From NCBI RefSeq assembly GCF_004331695.1, contig NZ_SJSL01000001.1, positions 620,001 through 684,000 of the forward strand: a DNA stretch of 64,000 nucleotides, given 5' to 3'. Shown one piece after another: positions 52,613 to 61,732 of the stretch. The position numbers and the translations under genes are program-made. Under the pieces are notes generated by a model. The model did not search any database, was not told the DNA's origin, and saw nothing but the letters and a program-made list of their open reading frames with translations. The stretch's first letter is position 1. The number at the start of each line of letters is the position of its first letter. This DNA comes from Pedobacter psychroterrae. GTDB lineage: Bacteria > Bacteroidota > Bacteroidia > Sphingobacteriales > Sphingobacteriaceae.

Positions 52613-52634
52613 ATTGTATCAAATCTGATACAAT
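52613..52634. promoter_or_regulatory. Perfect inverted repeat upstream of barrel gene 1
   Basis: ATTGTATCA (52613-52621) and TGATACAAT (52626-52634) flank AATC. On the minus strand its right half holds TTTG, which lies 23 nt before TATTTTGG, so the dyad overlaps a probable -33 element 67-88 nt before the start codon. It could be an operator. It has no T-run and is separate from the terminator at 52639-52666. Confidence 0.5.
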
Positions 52635-52638
52635 CCCA

Positions 52639-52666
52639 TAAAAAAAGCCGCTGATCAGGCGGCTTT
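52639..52666 (-). terminator. Terminator after barrel gene 2
   Basis: AAAGCCGC and GCGGCTTT form an 8-bp stem with loop TGATCAG; on the minus strand it is followed by TTTTTTT. It ends the transcript of the upstream barrel gene. Confidence 0.85.
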
Positions 52667-52689
52667 CTCAATTAAAATTTAGGGGATAG

Positions 52690-53304
52690 TTAGAATTTAA
52701 GACCAAGGCCTACAGAGAATACCTGGTTTTTGTACTCAGGAGTTTCTCTACTGCCGTCTTCATTATTTTTTTGGAAGTCCAAAGCATAACGTCCGTGAAG
52801 GTCAATCTTGTCAGACAGGTCATACCTGAAACCGATCAGACCACCTACCAGACTTTTCTTGAACCTGTCAGACTCATCTTCGATGATGTCCTGATCTGTT
52901 TGTATGAATCCATTCTCAAACTTATTATTGGTTTTCATCAGGAAGGATACCTGCGGACCAACCACAAGATTCAATCCGCTTCCACCCAGGTTGACGGTAG
53001 CAAGGATTGGCACATCTATAAAATGTGTAGTTTGCGTAAACTCACCCACACCTGTAGTTGCTTTATAACCTTTAGTGGCATACAATAGCTCAGGGGTAAA
53101 TGCAAGGCCCTTGATCAGGTTAATATCCAATGTGATACCTGCGTTAAAACCTGGGTTAACCTTGGTGTCGAAATTATTATTTCCATCTCCTTTGATGATA
53201 TCAGGTACATTCAAACCTGCTTTAACACCAAATCTAATTGGACTCTGTGCGTTTACTACACCAGCTGTGAATAGGCCTATGGCCAGGATAATTATCTTTT
53301 TCAT
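52690..53304 (-). CDS. Outer-membrane beta-barrel protein (PorT-like), paralogue 2
   Basis: A 204-residue protein with signal IIILAIGLFTAGVVNAQ. Barrel strands include IRFGVKAGLNVPDI, PGFNAGITLDINL, LAFTPELLYATKGY, VPILATVNLGGSGLNLVVGPQ and the terminal QVFSVGLGLKF. It is a paralogue of the gene just downstream, with the same length and strand order, and each has its own promoter and terminator. Ligand and role are unknown. Confidence 0.87.
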   Translation of the reverse strand: MKKIIILAIGLFTAGVVNAQSPIRFGVKAGLNVPDIIKGDGNNNFDTKVNPGFNAGITLDINLIKGLAFTPELLYATKGYKATTGVGEFTQTTHFIDVPILATVNLGGSGLNLVVGPQVSFLMKTNNKFENGFIQTDQDIIEDESDRFKKSLVGGLIGFRYDLSDKIDLHGRYALDFQKNNEDGSRETPEYKNQVFSVGLGLKF

Positions 53305-53604
53305 GTGTTTTTAAATTTAATATGATACATCATATATTGTTTCGGGGAGTGCTATGAAAGAAATGTGCCAATTTTTTCGGAAACGCTACAAACTTGTGCT
53401 CTTTATCAGCCAAATGCCTGTTAAACCAGTATATTAAGTATTTTTCTTTGGGGAGATTTCTGTTACAGGCCTTTTAAAAATCGTATTAAATTTAATACAA
53501 TAAATAAATAGCTATTGGTAACAAATTTTCATATTGCTTCCTTTTACTTTCTAAAACGATTGCTTATACTTACGTTTTATTACATATTACGCCCAGTATA
53601 AATT
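53305..53604. other. Divergent intergenic region with two palindromes
   Basis: This 300-nt gap separates the leftward barrel gene from glpK. ATATGAT-AC-ATCATAT lies at 53320-53335, just upstream of the barrel gene, and the 16-bp palindrome GTATTAAATTTAATAC at 53483-53498, 107 nt before glpK. Either may be a regulator site. A weak -7 candidate TATACTTA lies near 53563. No gene is visible. Confidence 0.4.
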
Positions 53605-55095
53605 ATGAGTAAGTATATTTTATCATTTGATCAGGGAACCACAAGTTCAAGAGCAATTGTATTTAATAATGCAGGAACCATTGTTGCCATCGCCCAAAGA
53701 GAATTTGAGCAGCTCTATCCGCAGCCGGGATGGGTAGAGCACAATGCGATGGACATATGGTCTACGCAGGTAGGCGTTGCCACAGAAGCAATAATTAAAG
53801 CCGGGATCACACCGCAGGACATCGCCGCCATTGGCATCACCAACCAACGGGAAACCACGGTATTGTGGGACAAGATTACCGGCGAACCCCTGCACAATGC
53901 CATTGTATGGCAAGACAGGCGAACCTCTGCTTATTGCGACGAAATAAAAGACCGCGGACTGGCAAAAAACATTCAGGAAAAAACAGGCCTTATAGTAGAT
54001 GCCTATTTCTCGGCTACCAAAATAAAATGGGTATTGGACAATGTAGCCGGCGCAAGAGAAAAAGCTGCAGCCGGACAAATTGCTTTTGGCACCATAGATT
54101 CCTGGCTGATCTGGAAACTGACCGACGGACGGGTACATGTAACCGATGTAACCAATGCATCCCGGACCATGATCTTCAACATCCACACACTTGAATGGGA
54201 CCAGGAGCTGCTGGACCTGTTTGACATTCCCCGCAGCATTCTTCCGGAAGTAAAATCATCCAGCGAGGTTTACGGAGAGACAACCGGCAATGTACTTGCC
54301 GCCAAAATCCCGATTGCCGGCATTGCCGGAGATCAGCAGGCCGCATTGTTCGGTCAGATGTGCACAGAGAGCGGGATGGTCAAAAACACCTATGGTACCG
54401 GATGCTTTATGCTGATGAACATTGGGGATAAACCAATCCTGTCGAAAAACAACCTGGTGACAACCATAGCCTGGAAGCTCAACGGAAAAGTACAGTATGC
54501 CCTGGAAGGCAGTATATTTATTGGCGGTGCAGTGGTACAATGGCTCAGGGACGGGCTTGGCCTGATCTCCTCCTCAGCAGATGTGGAGGCCCTGGCCATG
54601 AAGGTAGCCGATACAGGTGGCGTATATTTAGTTCCGGCCTTTGCAGGTTTAGGCGCGCCACACTGGGACCAGGATGCGCGTGGAACCATCACTGGCATTA
54701 CGCGTGGCACCAATGCTTCCCACCTGGCGAGGGCCGCTATAGAAAGCATCGCTTTTCAGACCATGGAAGTATTGAAAGCAATGGAAGCAGATTCAGGACA
54801 CCCCATTAAAGAACTCAGGGTAGATGGTGGTGCCACCGCCAACGATATGCTGATGCAATTTCAGGCCGATGTGCTGGATACCAAAGTGATACGCCCACAG
54901 ATAACCGAGGTGACTGCTTTAGGTGCCGCATACTTAGCCGGTCTGGCAGTGGGATTCTGGAACAGCATGGACGACATCAGCGGACAATGGAAGATAGACC
55001 GGAGCTTTGAAGCCGGGGCCGCAGAAAATATTGAACAACGCATTGAAGGCTGGAAGCTTGCTGTAAAAGCTGCTAAGGCCTGTACCGGTAAATAA
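53605..55095 (+). CDS. glpK: Glycerol kinase
   Basis: A 496-residue FGGY kinase. The opening [64 protein letters not shown] and the closing [19 protein letters not shown] are diagnostic of GlpK. It phosphorylates glycerol to glycerol 3-phosphate with ATP. The uptake facilitator gene follows after 27 nt in the same direction. No glycerol-3-phosphate dehydrogenase is adjacent. Confidence 0.97.
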   Translation: MSKYILSFDQGTTSSRAIVFNNAGTIVAIAQREFEQLYPQPGWVEHNAMDIWSTQVGVATEAIIKAGITPQDIAAIGITNQRETTVLWDKITGEPLHNAIVWQDRRTSAYCDEIKDRGLAKNIQEKTGLIVDAYFSATKIKWVLDNVAGAREKAAAGQIAFGTIDSWLIWKLTDGRVHVTDVTNASRTMIFNIHTLEWDQELLDLFDIPRSILPEVKSSSEVYGETTGNVLAAKIPIAGIAGDQQAALFGQMCTESGMVKNTYGTGCFMLMNIGDKPILSKNNLVTTIAWKLNGKVQYALEGSIFIGGAVVQWLRDGLGLISSSADVEALAMKVADTGGVYLVPAFAGLGAPHWDQDARGTITGITRGTNASHLARAAIESIAFQTMEVLKAMEADSGHPIKELRVDGGATANDMLMQFQADVLDTKVIRPQITEVTALGAAYLAGLAVGFWNSMDDISGQWKIDRSFEAGAAENIEQRIEGWKLAVKAAKACTGK

Positions 55096-55122
55096 TATAA
55101 GACACCCATTAATTCAAATTAT

Positions 55123-55854
55123 ATGTCTCCTTTTTCAGCCGAAATTCTCGGCACGATGATCATGATCCTTTTAGGCAACGGGGTAGTTGCCAATGTAGTA
55201 CTAAATGGTACAAAGGGTCACAATTCAGGATGGATGGTCATAACCAGCGCCTGGGCATTTGCCGTGTTTGCGGGGGTAGTTGTAGCCGGTCCGTACAGTG
55301 GTGCGCACCTCAATCCTGCAGTAACCATCGGCCTTGCCATAGCAGAAAAGTTCGACTGGGCGCAGGTGCCAGTCTACATAGCCGCCCAGTTTCTAGGTGC
55401 TATGGCAGGTTCTTTACTGGTATGGATCATGTATAAGGATTTTTATGCAGGCACTCCTGATCAGGGCGCTAAGCATGCTACTTTCTGTACAGCACCAGCT
55501 ATCCCAAACAAGGTATCCAACTTAATCAGCGAGGTCATAGGCACATTTGTGCTGATCTTTGTGATCCTGTATTTCACCGATCCCGCCATGGGGACCGACA
55601 AAACCCCAATTGGCCTGGGCTCTATTGGTGCACTTCCTGTTACACTGCTGGTATGGGTAATCGGTTTGTCGCTGGGTGGCACCACAGGCTACGCCATCAA
55701 TCCCGCGCGTGATCTTGGGCCCAGGATAATGCATGCGGTCTTGCCCGTAGCGGGCAAGGGAGGCAATAACTGGGGATATGCATGGGTTCCGGTAGCAGGG
55801 CCGCTGATCGGTTGCAGTATTGCTGCCTTATTGCACTTGTGGTTAAAGATATGA
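55123..55854 (+). CDS. glpF: Glycerol uptake facilitator (MIP/aquaglyceroporin)
   Basis: A 243-residue channel with six membrane helices and both half-helix NPA motifs: GAHLNPAVTIGLAIA and GYAINPARDLGPRIM. The Asp after the second NPAR is typical of aquaglyceroporins. It lets glycerol cross the inner membrane, and phosphorylation by the upstream GlpK traps it. It is co-directional with glpK 27 nt away and probably shares its transcript. Confidence 0.95.
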   Translation: MSPFSAEILGTMIMILLGNGVVANVVLNGTKGHNSGWMVITSAWAFAVFAGVVVAGPYSGAHLNPAVTIGLAIAEKFDWAQVPVYIAAQFLGAMAGSLLVWIMYKDFYAGTPDQGAKHATFCTAPAIPNKVSNLISEVIGTFVLIFVILYFTDPAMGTDKTPIGLGSIGALPVTLLVWVIGLSLGGTTGYAINPARDLGPRIMHAVLPVAGKGGNNWGYAWVPVAGPLIGCSIAALLHLWLKI

Positions 55855-55908
55855 CGGGGTGAAACTGGTTTTCGCATCAATCGCGCCTTAGCCATATTTT
55901 AGTCATAC

Positions 55909-55943
55909 CTTGTTCGCAAATCGGGTACCTTTTTGCGAACAAG
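55909..55943. terminator. Strong 12-bp hairpin between glpF and the rhamnosidase gene
   Basis: CTTGTTCGCAAA (55909-55920) and TTTGCGAACAAG (55932-55943) are perfect inverted repeats around an 11-nt loop. It lies between converging genes, where a shared terminator is expected, but neither side has a T-run. Confidence 0.5.
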
Positions 55944-55982
55944 CCGCGAAGCAGCAGCGCAGCAAATAAGTATCAAGTACAA

Positions 55983-58256
55983 TCAATAGGTCATTTCAAG
56001 AACATAATCTCCCGACGCTATTCCATCCATGCTGAGATAACCATCTTTGATCCTGGCTTTAATTGTTTCCCCGTTTAGTTTAACCTTAACACGCTTTCCT
56101 GTTTTCACAGGTAACTTTACATTTGCCGTAGTGGTAATTGGCACATTGAACTCCATGACATAGTCATTTTCGTTTTGTTTACAGGACATTCTGACGGTTC
56201 CGTTGATCGTTGGTACCGCAATTTCTGCCTGCTGAAGCGATCCGATCTGAGGCTTAAGTTGTATTTTCTTCCAACCGGGTGCAAGCGGTGTGATGCCCAT
56301 CAGCTTTCTGGGAATCACATTGGCAGGAACCGCTCCCCAGGCATGGTTCCAATCCTGATTTGGCTTAAATTTATTATCCCAGGCTTCCATCGTAACCGTA
56401 CTTCCTGCCCTGATCATATTGTACCAGCTGCGGTCTTCCTGAGAGGTCAGCAATTTTAGGCCGTATTGCCCGTCTCCTGCATCGTAGACAGCGTCCATTA
56501 AAAACTGGCTCCCATAAACGCTGCATGCCATTCCGCGCGAACGGATAAAATCATTTACTGCAGCCATTTTAGCAGATGGAACCAGACCGAAAGCCATGGC
56601 CATCATGTTGCTGTGCAGGGAAGCATGGTCTGCCCCTACACCATCAGCGTAAGCTTTCTTTTGCGCATTCCATAAAAGCTTTTGGAAAGCCATATGGGTT
56701 TCTTCTGCTAAAGTCTTAAATATTATCTGATCTTCCTTTTTACCTAATTTTTCAGCTAGCACCGCCATATCGAGTAATGCTTTATAATGAAAGGCATTCA
56801 CCACAGTATTGTATTCAGAAAATACGAAACCGTCTGTTTCTCCATTGCCCGTCATTCCAAATCCACCGGTGTGCGGCCAGTCTACGATGTCCTTGATGGC
56901 TTCTCCGTCGTAATGAATCGCAGACATCAGCGACTTGGATTGCTTACCTGTTTTAGTACTGATCAGGCCATTTTTTTCACGAAGTGGGATCAGCAGCTTT
57001 GCTTTTAGGTCATCATAATAGAATTGGGCCGACCGGATATCCCCAGTATACAGGAAATCATTGTAAGCCATGAGCACAGACTGCAAGATCCATTCTGTAG
57101 GCCAGGTGGCATTGTGCAAAAGATGCTCGTGCGAGCGGCGCGCCAGGCTATATTCTTTGTCGACGCTGTAGTGGCTCAACTGATTAATATAGGCGTCGGC
57201 CTCGTAGGCAATCCTTTCCCGGTCTCCGTCCACATAAATTCCGGCGAATGAGGTTGCTTTCATACTGTATTTGCATAGTTCCCAGACTGCATTGAGTACG
57301 GTATCTGAGCTTTTAAAATAAGCAGCCTGATCATTGAAAGGGTAATGCACGGTAGCACGGACTGCATCATGAAAGGCCAGTACTGTCGGCAGGCCTGCTA
57401 CTTCGACGTAGCGAAAGGGTAAGACTTCACCGATGTAATCGGGCATTTTAACCGCTTTCAGCCCGGTATTGCGCGGATCAGGTTTAAAAGCAATGGCATA
57501 GGTATGTCTGCCTTTTTTTAGCGGCAATTGGTAAGCAGCGTAACGGATGGTACCCCCCGGTGCCCGGTTGATCTCGCCATTGGCCTTGATGGCCTCGCCA
57601 AACCTGACGGTCAGGGTATCGGTACTATTCATGCTTTCTATGCTGAGCTTTAACTGCCCGAAAGAAGCGCGTCCGAAATCTAAGCGGTTGATATTTTCTA
57701 TATAGGATATTTTTTGCGGGTTTTCGTCTGTCTTTTGAAGTGGATAATAGGAGGTCCGGTATTCATGAAGTGTTTCCGCTGTGCGGAACCTAGAGATGGA
57801 CGACCAGGCAGAGGGCTGGTCTTGCTGGTCAAAAGTCATGACGCGCCAGAAATATACTTTATTCGTTTGCAAATCGGGACCTGCATATGGGATGTTTACT
57901 GATTCAGCAGACAGGACTTTACCAGAATCCCATAACAGGACTTTGTTTGCTTTTAGACTGTCGGGATTGTGGGAAATGACAATGCGATATGCTGTTTGTA
58001 CCAACTTATTCTTATTCCCGGTCAGTTCCCAGCCAAATACAGGCCGCTTATTCAGTATCTGTGTGTGAATGGCCTTCGCATCCTGATACCCAAAGACCGG
58101 GTACCCGTTTACCACATCCAGATCTGCGTGCGACAGATGGTCTACTTTAAGATTTTGCACTTTCAATTGCTGAGCTTGTACTACATTTCCGCACAGGAAG
58201 CAGGCCAGGCCAAGCGTTAACAGAACGCTCTTACGTACTGACAGTAATTTTAACAT
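55983..58256 (-). CDS. Exported alpha-L-rhamnosidase-like protein (GH78 type)
   Basis: A 757-residue protein with signal VLLTLGLACFLCGNVVQAQ. The N-terminal half has fibronectin-like and jelly-roll segments (QTAYRIVISHNPDS, FWRVMTFDQQDQPSAWS). The (alpha/alpha)6 catalytic region starts near residue 320: AVWELCKYSMKATSFAGIYV, DGDRERIAYEADAY with the acidic cluster, then the C-terminal PHTGGF, TMEAWD and a beta-sandwich. The fold and the DxxRER segment indicate GH78 or a close relative; the DGDRER variant differs from the usual DCPQRDER, so specificity is less certain. It would remove rhamnose from plant or bacterial glycans in the periplasm. Confidence 0.82.
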   Translation of the reverse strand: MLKLLSVRKSVLLTLGLACFLCGNVVQAQQLKVQNLKVDHLSHADLDVVNGYPVFGYQDAKAIHTQILNKRPVFGWELTGNKNKLVQTAYRIVISHNPDSLKANKVLLWDSGKVLSAESVNIPYAGPDLQTNKVYFWRVMTFDQQDQPSAWSSISRFRTAETLHEYRTSYYPLQKTDENPQKISYIENINRLDFGRASFGQLKLSIESMNSTDTLTVRFGEAIKANGEINRAPGGTIRYAAYQLPLKKGRHTYAIAFKPDPRNTGLKAVKMPDYIGEVLPFRYVEVAGLPTVLAFHDAVRATVHYPFNDQAAYFKSSDTVLNAVWELCKYSMKATSFAGIYVDGDRERIAYEADAYINQLSHYSVDKEYSLARRSHEHLLHNATWPTEWILQSVLMAYNDFLYTGDIRSAQFYYDDLKAKLLIPLREKNGLISTKTGKQSKSLMSAIHYDGEAIKDIVDWPHTGGFGMTGNGETDGFVFSEYNTVVNAFHYKALLDMAVLAEKLGKKEDQIIFKTLAEETHMAFQKLLWNAQKKAYADGVGADHASLHSNMMAMAFGLVPSAKMAAVNDFIRSRGMACSVYGSQFLMDAVYDAGDGQYGLKLLTSQEDRSWYNMIRAGSTVTMEAWDNKFKPNQDWNHAWGAVPANVIPRKLMGITPLAPGWKKIQLKPQIGSLQQAEIAVPTINGTVRMSCKQNENDYVMEFNVPITTTANVKLPVKTGKRVKVKLNGETIKARIKDGYLSMDGIASGDYVLEMTY

Positions 58257-58451
58257 GTTTCAGAAATTAACTTTAATGTATTTGGTTTGGCAAACTTGCT
58301 CAAGTTAAAAAGAATCCCTTTCATTTGGTCTTTTAATTAATAATTTGTCATAAGCTGATTTATGGCATTTTGCAGACCGGGCAAATGCGAATAAATTATC
58401 AGATTTGTATGGCTATAGGGATGTAGCCTATACTTCTAAATTTTTGAAATT

Positions 58452-59006
58452 ATGGACTTTCAGCAATACCAGGATCATTTTCAGGAGATTTTATCTAATC
58501 CAAATGCCCCTGCACCTTACAATAACCTCGACTATCTGGACTATGCAAAATTAAACTGGACGCGCCAGCAGCGCTGGTTGAAGACAGGGGTGGTTGATCC
58601 GGTGCTTGCCGATGTAATCTCGAAGATTGATGTTCCCCAGCAGTGGATTATCATTACGGAGCCCTGGTGTGGCGATGCTTCCCATACGGTGCCGTTTATC
58701 TATAAGCTAAGTATGCTAAACCCTTTGATCAGTGCTTCATACCAGCTAAGAGATGCAGAACCGTTCTTAATCGAGCGATACCTTACCAACGGTGGAAAAT
58801 CTATTCCAAAATTGATCATCAGGGATGAAGCAGGAAAAGACCTGGTAGTCTGGGGTCCTCGACCTGCAGCATGTCAGTTGATTTATAGTGAGCTGACGGC
58901 AGCAAAAGCCGACTTTGGCACTGTCAAAACGGTACTGCAAAAATGGTATAATGCCGATAAAGGGAAAAGCTTTCAGCGGGAATTGCTTATTAGTATTCTG
59001 CCATAG
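58452..59006 (+). CDS. Thioredoxin-fold protein with single active-site Cys
   Basis: A 184-residue cytoplasmic protein. After a helical N-terminus of about 60 residues, the strand QQWIIITEPWCGDASHTVPF carries the redox-site position, with one Cys followed by Gly-Asp-Ala-Ser instead of CxxC, and KSIPKLIIRDE provides the cis-Pro. This is the pattern of the thioredoxin_9-like family of Bacteroidota. A second Cys (RPAACQLI) is far away. It is probably monothiol or non-redox; function is not known. The GNAT gene follows after 65 nt. Confidence 0.82.
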   Translation: MDFQQYQDHFQEILSNPNAPAPYNNLDYLDYAKLNWTRQQRWLKTGVVDPVLADVISKIDVPQQWIIITEPWCGDASHTVPFIYKLSMLNPLISASYQLRDAEPFLIERYLTNGGKSIPKLIIRDEAGKDLVVWGPRPAACQLIYSELTAAKADFGTVKTVLQKWYNADKGKSFQRELLISILP

Positions 59007-59071
59007 ATTGATCTTTGATCGCGATTAATGGTTAATTCCGATAAAATTCTACTTTTGTTAGAACAGTAGTT

Positions 59072-59620
59072 ATGAAGACCTTTGCAGAAACAGACCGCAT
59101 TATATTAAGAGAAATTGTAGCAACCGATGCTCCGGCTTTTTTTGAAATGGATGCAGATCCTGAGGTGCATACCTATTTGGGCAGTACTCCATTGGAAAGC
59201 ATTGATCAGGCAATAGCTGCTATTAAGCATATAAGAGCGCAGTATGGAGAGCTCGGAATAGGTCGCTGGGCGATAGTAGATAAAGAAACCAATGAATTTG
59301 TAGGATGGGGAGGGTTAAAGTTCAGGCAGGATACCGTAAATGGACATACAAATTTTTATGATGTTGGTTACAGGTTGCGCAAGAAATTTTGGGGAAAGGG
59401 ATACGCTACCGAGTCTGCAAAAGCAAGTATCAGGTATGCATTTGAAACACTTAAGCTGGACGCTGTATTTGCCCTGGCCAATGTGGACAATATTGCCTCC
59501 AGAAAGGCATTGCTTAAATCAGGACTGAAAATTACTGCGGAGCTGACACATGAAGGAATAGCCTGTCACTGGTTTGAGATATCCAGGGCAGATTATGAGT
59601 CAGTAAGCATTAAAGTATAA
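59072..59620 (+). CDS. GNAT-family N-acetyltransferase (RimJ/RimL-like)
   Basis: A 182-residue acetyltransferase. TDRIILREIVATDAPAFFEM opens the domain; RWAIVDKETNEFVGWGGLKF, YRLRKKFWGKGYATESAKAS (acetyl-CoA loop) and FALANVDNIASRKALLKSGL follow in canonical order. This branch acetylates N-termini of ribosomal proteins or small amines; the substrate is unknown. TACTTTTG at 59050-59057 is a good -7 element just before the start, with no clear -33. Confidence 0.88.
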   Translation: MKTFAETDRIILREIVATDAPAFFEMDADPEVHTYLGSTPLESIDQAIAAIKHIRAQYGELGIGRWAIVDKETNEFVGWGGLKFRQDTVNGHTNFYDVGYRLRKKFWGKGYATESAKASIRYAFETLKLDAVFALANVDNIASRKALLKSGLKITAELTHEGIACHWFEISRADYESVSIKV

Positions 59621-59642
59621 TGCAGCCGTAATAAACCATCTT

Positions 59643-60287
59643 TTATTTGAAACTAATGATTTCTGACATGCTTGCCAGGGTTTCATTTAGCCTTAACAGA
59701 TACTTTTTCTTACCGGAAACTTGCCAGATCACCGTTAACGTATCGTGGTCTTTACTTACCTGAAGCCGCTCTATACCCAGATTTTCTGAGTTTAATTTTT
59801 CTTCCAGCGACTGGATCTGGGCGAAATCAGCATTTCTAAAAGTTACGCTTAGCATTTTTTGTCTTTGAAGCTTTCCGATGAACCGCTCTACCCTACTCAT
59901 TAATAACAAAATTCCAAGTGTGATCAGTGTGAATAGAAAGGCAAGCGCATGGTAGCCAATTCCTGTGGTCATTCCTATGGCTGCTGATGTCCATATTACG
60001 GCGGCTGTGGTTAATCCGCGTACGGAAAACTGATCTTTGAATATCACGCCAGCTCCGATAAAACCGATACCAGTGATGATGTTGGCCGATATCCTGTCGT
60101 CGGCACCGGCACCATGCCTGGAAACGATGGTAAAGATGGTTGATCCTAAGGTGATCAATACGATTGTGCGAAAGCCAGCCGACTTGTTCCTATATTCCCG
60201 TTCGAAGCCAATAATGCCACCGCATAGTATGGCCATGCACATGCTTACAAGGTCTCCGGTTTCAATTGTAAAATCCATATATGCCAT
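59643..60287 (-). CDS. MgtC/SapB-family membrane protein
   Basis: A 214-residue protein with four or five membrane helices in the first 135 residues. MAILCGGIIGFEREYRNKSA, GFRTIVLITLGSTIFTIVS, GIGFIGAGVIFKD and GLTTAAVIWTSAAIGMTTG are characteristic of MgtC. The cytoplasmic tail (SVTFRNADFAQIQSLEEKLN) resembles an ACT-like domain. MgtC proteins help cells cope with low magnesium and acid and can modulate the F-ATPase. A TACATTTG -7 element lies at 60312-60319 on the minus strand. Start at 60287, or MDFTIETGD three codons later. Confidence 0.9.
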   Translation of the reverse strand: MAYMDFTIETGDLVSMCMAILCGGIIGFEREYRNKSAGFRTIVLITLGSTIFTIVSRHGAGADDRISANIITGIGFIGAGVIFKDQFSVRGLTTAAVIWTSAAIGMTTGIGYHALAFLFTLITLGILLLMSRVERFIGKLQRQKMLSVTFRNADFAQIQSLEEKLNSENLGIERLQVSKDHDTLTVIWQVSGKKKYLLRLNETLASMSEIISFK

Positions 60288-60479
60288 TACTCAATCTTGG
60301 TGCTCATGTAGCAAATGTAATTATTTACGGTTATGAATATGTAAACTGCTGCAATGTCAGTTAGTTTAACAAACCTATTTTATACACTTGCGGAAAAATT
60401 CTAGGTTAAGTTTTGAATGGAGGAAGATGGGAAAGCCGAAAGTTATTAATAATTCTGGATAAAATTGATTTCCTCATTG

Positions 60480-60570
60480 CACAACCATCCGAATGACTGC
60501 ATATTAAATATCCGCCCATTTGTTTGATAGACGAAATGAACATCCACGGCGGAAGGGCGTCACTGATGAT
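60480..60570 (-). pseudogene. Duplicated remnant of the BNR-repeat gene
   Basis: Minus-strand translation gives ISDALPPWMFISSIKQMGGY followed by LICSHSDG, nearly identical to ISDALPPSMFISSIKQMGKY and LVCGHSDG of the intact gene at 60695-61330. Only about 30 codons survive. It is a fragment of a former tandem copy, cut off on one side by the ORF6N remnant. Confidence 0.75.
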
Positions 60571-60572
60571 AT

Positions 60573-60674
60573 CGATTCCCTGATTTCATGTTCCAGCTGT
60601 CTGAGGAAGAGTGGAATACTTTGATATCACAAATTGTGATATCAAACGCAAACGGAGGAAGAGGAGGAAGGTAG
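60573..60674 (+). pseudogene. ORF6N-domain remnant
   Basis: A plus-strand stretch reads YRFPDFMFQLSEEEWNTLIS then QIVISNANGGRGGR and a TAG stop. This matches the core of ORF6N (KilA-N-like) proteins, where FPEDFMF...LRSQ...GGRR is followed by YLPYAFTEQG; the stop codon falls exactly there. Both ends of the gene are missing. A 27-bp palindrome at 60620-60646 is simply the coding sequence of LISQIVIS. Confidence 0.7.
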
Positions 60675-60694
60675 AGCAAGTGGAAAGATTTCCT

Positions 60695-61330
60695 TTAACA
60701 TCCCGCACTCCCAGGAACTGCATATAATGCATTCCCCGAAACGTGGATCCTAAAAACTTTTTTAGGGGTAATTTCCTGTGTTCCTAAAAATTTAAAGTAG
60801 TTATGATCCTTTTCAACACTGGGATGAACACTAGTCCAGGTCTTACCCATATCAGCCGACCGGAATATACCATCCGAATGGCCACATACTAAATATTTGC
60901 CCATTTGTTTTATAGACGAAATGAACATCGAGGGCGGTAGGGCATCACTAATGACTTTCCAGGTTGCCCCATTATCCAAAGAAATATGGATCCTTCTGGA
61001 CTTGGTTGTCGTATTGTAGGCTATTGCAGCAAATCCACCTTCGATACGCTCGATAGCTATACCCACGCCACCTTCTCTGATTACCCATTCCCAGTGTTTA
61101 CCTTTATCAGTAGAACGCCTAATTCCTTCCGAGCCCGTAGAGATGAGCACACCTGCTGATTTAAAAGTATTGGTGGGCTTTTCAATTTCAGGAAGGCCTT
61201 CCCTGATCACCTTCCATGTTTTTCCACTATCAGTGGATTTGAGGACGGCTTCCTTTTCTTTTAGCACAAAAGAGTTTATTAGAAATAATACCAGGAGGAT
61301 GGCAGGGACGAACACAAATAGTTTTTTCAT
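60695..61330 (-). CDS. BNR-repeat (sialidase/photosystem-stability-like beta-propeller) protein
   Basis: A 211-residue protein with one N-terminal hydrophobic helix (KLFVFVPAILLVLFLINSFV) and no clear cleavage site, so it may stay anchored. Four BNR/Asp-box repeats follow: STDSGKTWKVI, STDKGKHWEWV, SLDNGATWKVI and SADMGKTWTSV. Each is one propeller blade, too few for a closed six-blade propeller, so the protein may be shortened or oligomeric. No catalytic sialidase Arg triad is evident. A fragment of a second copy lies directly downstream. Confidence 0.75.
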   Translation of the reverse strand: MKKLFVFVPAILLVLFLINSFVLKEKEAVLKSTDSGKTWKVIREGLPEIEKPTNTFKSAGVLISTGSEGIRRSTDKGKHWEWVIREGGVGIAIERIEGGFAAIAYNTTTKSRRIHISLDNGATWKVISDALPPSMFISSIKQMGKYLVCGHSDGIFRSADMGKTWTSVHPSVEKDHNYFKFLGTQEITPKKVFRIHVSGNALYAVPGSAGC

Positions 61331-61459
61331 TTTTTTAGATTTTAAGTATGATGGGTCAAAACTACTTTGATCGGTATCATCCGGGAGAATCTAGATTGTA
61401 AATTAAAATGTAAATTTTGTAAAATTAGTTTGAATCTCCTCAATGGCAGTTTGGACGGA

Positions 61460-61683
61460 GAGTTCTGTACCTAGAAGGTTGGAGTGATTTGAAAAAGAAG
61501 CTTCATGCTGAAGGAAGTGAACTGTACGAAGAAATCGTATAGTTGAAATTTGAGGCAGCAGATGTCAATGAAAACGTTACAAATTGTAACGGTTTTAAAG
61601 ATAACTTATGGGTAGCCACAAAAGCCAATTTGTCTTTCCCCACTGCTGCTTCCTATTTGCATGATTTGCAGTCTGACTTCTGA
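61460..61683 (+). pseudogene. Eroded reading frame, possibly antirepressor-like
   Basis: A plus-strand frame reads RRVLYLEGWSDLKKKLHAEG then SELYEEIV, an amber stop, and continues LKFEAADVNENVTNCNGF to a TGA near 61683. The KLHAEGSELYEEIV segment resembles the C-terminal part of phage antirepressor-like proteins, but this is from memory and weak. No start codon or intact domain remains. Within it, CGTTACA-AAT-TGTAACG is an inverted repeat inside the frame. The rest of 61331-61460 shows nothing recognisable. Confidence 0.3.
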
Positions 61684-61732
61684 GGTAAACTTTGTAGCAG
61701 CGCTTCACTTCTGCTTTGTGTTCTGCATGGTG

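Noticed and set aside
53647..54186. Minus-strand frame of 179 codons opposite glpK
   Set aside because: Shadow of the strongly conserved glycerol kinase coding sequence; no motif and no start signals.
60620..60646. Perfect 27-bp palindrome (13-nt arms around one base) as an operator
   Set aside because: It lies inside the ORF6N remnant and encodes LISQIVIS, a recurrent coding sequence of that family, so no regulatory role needs to be assumed.
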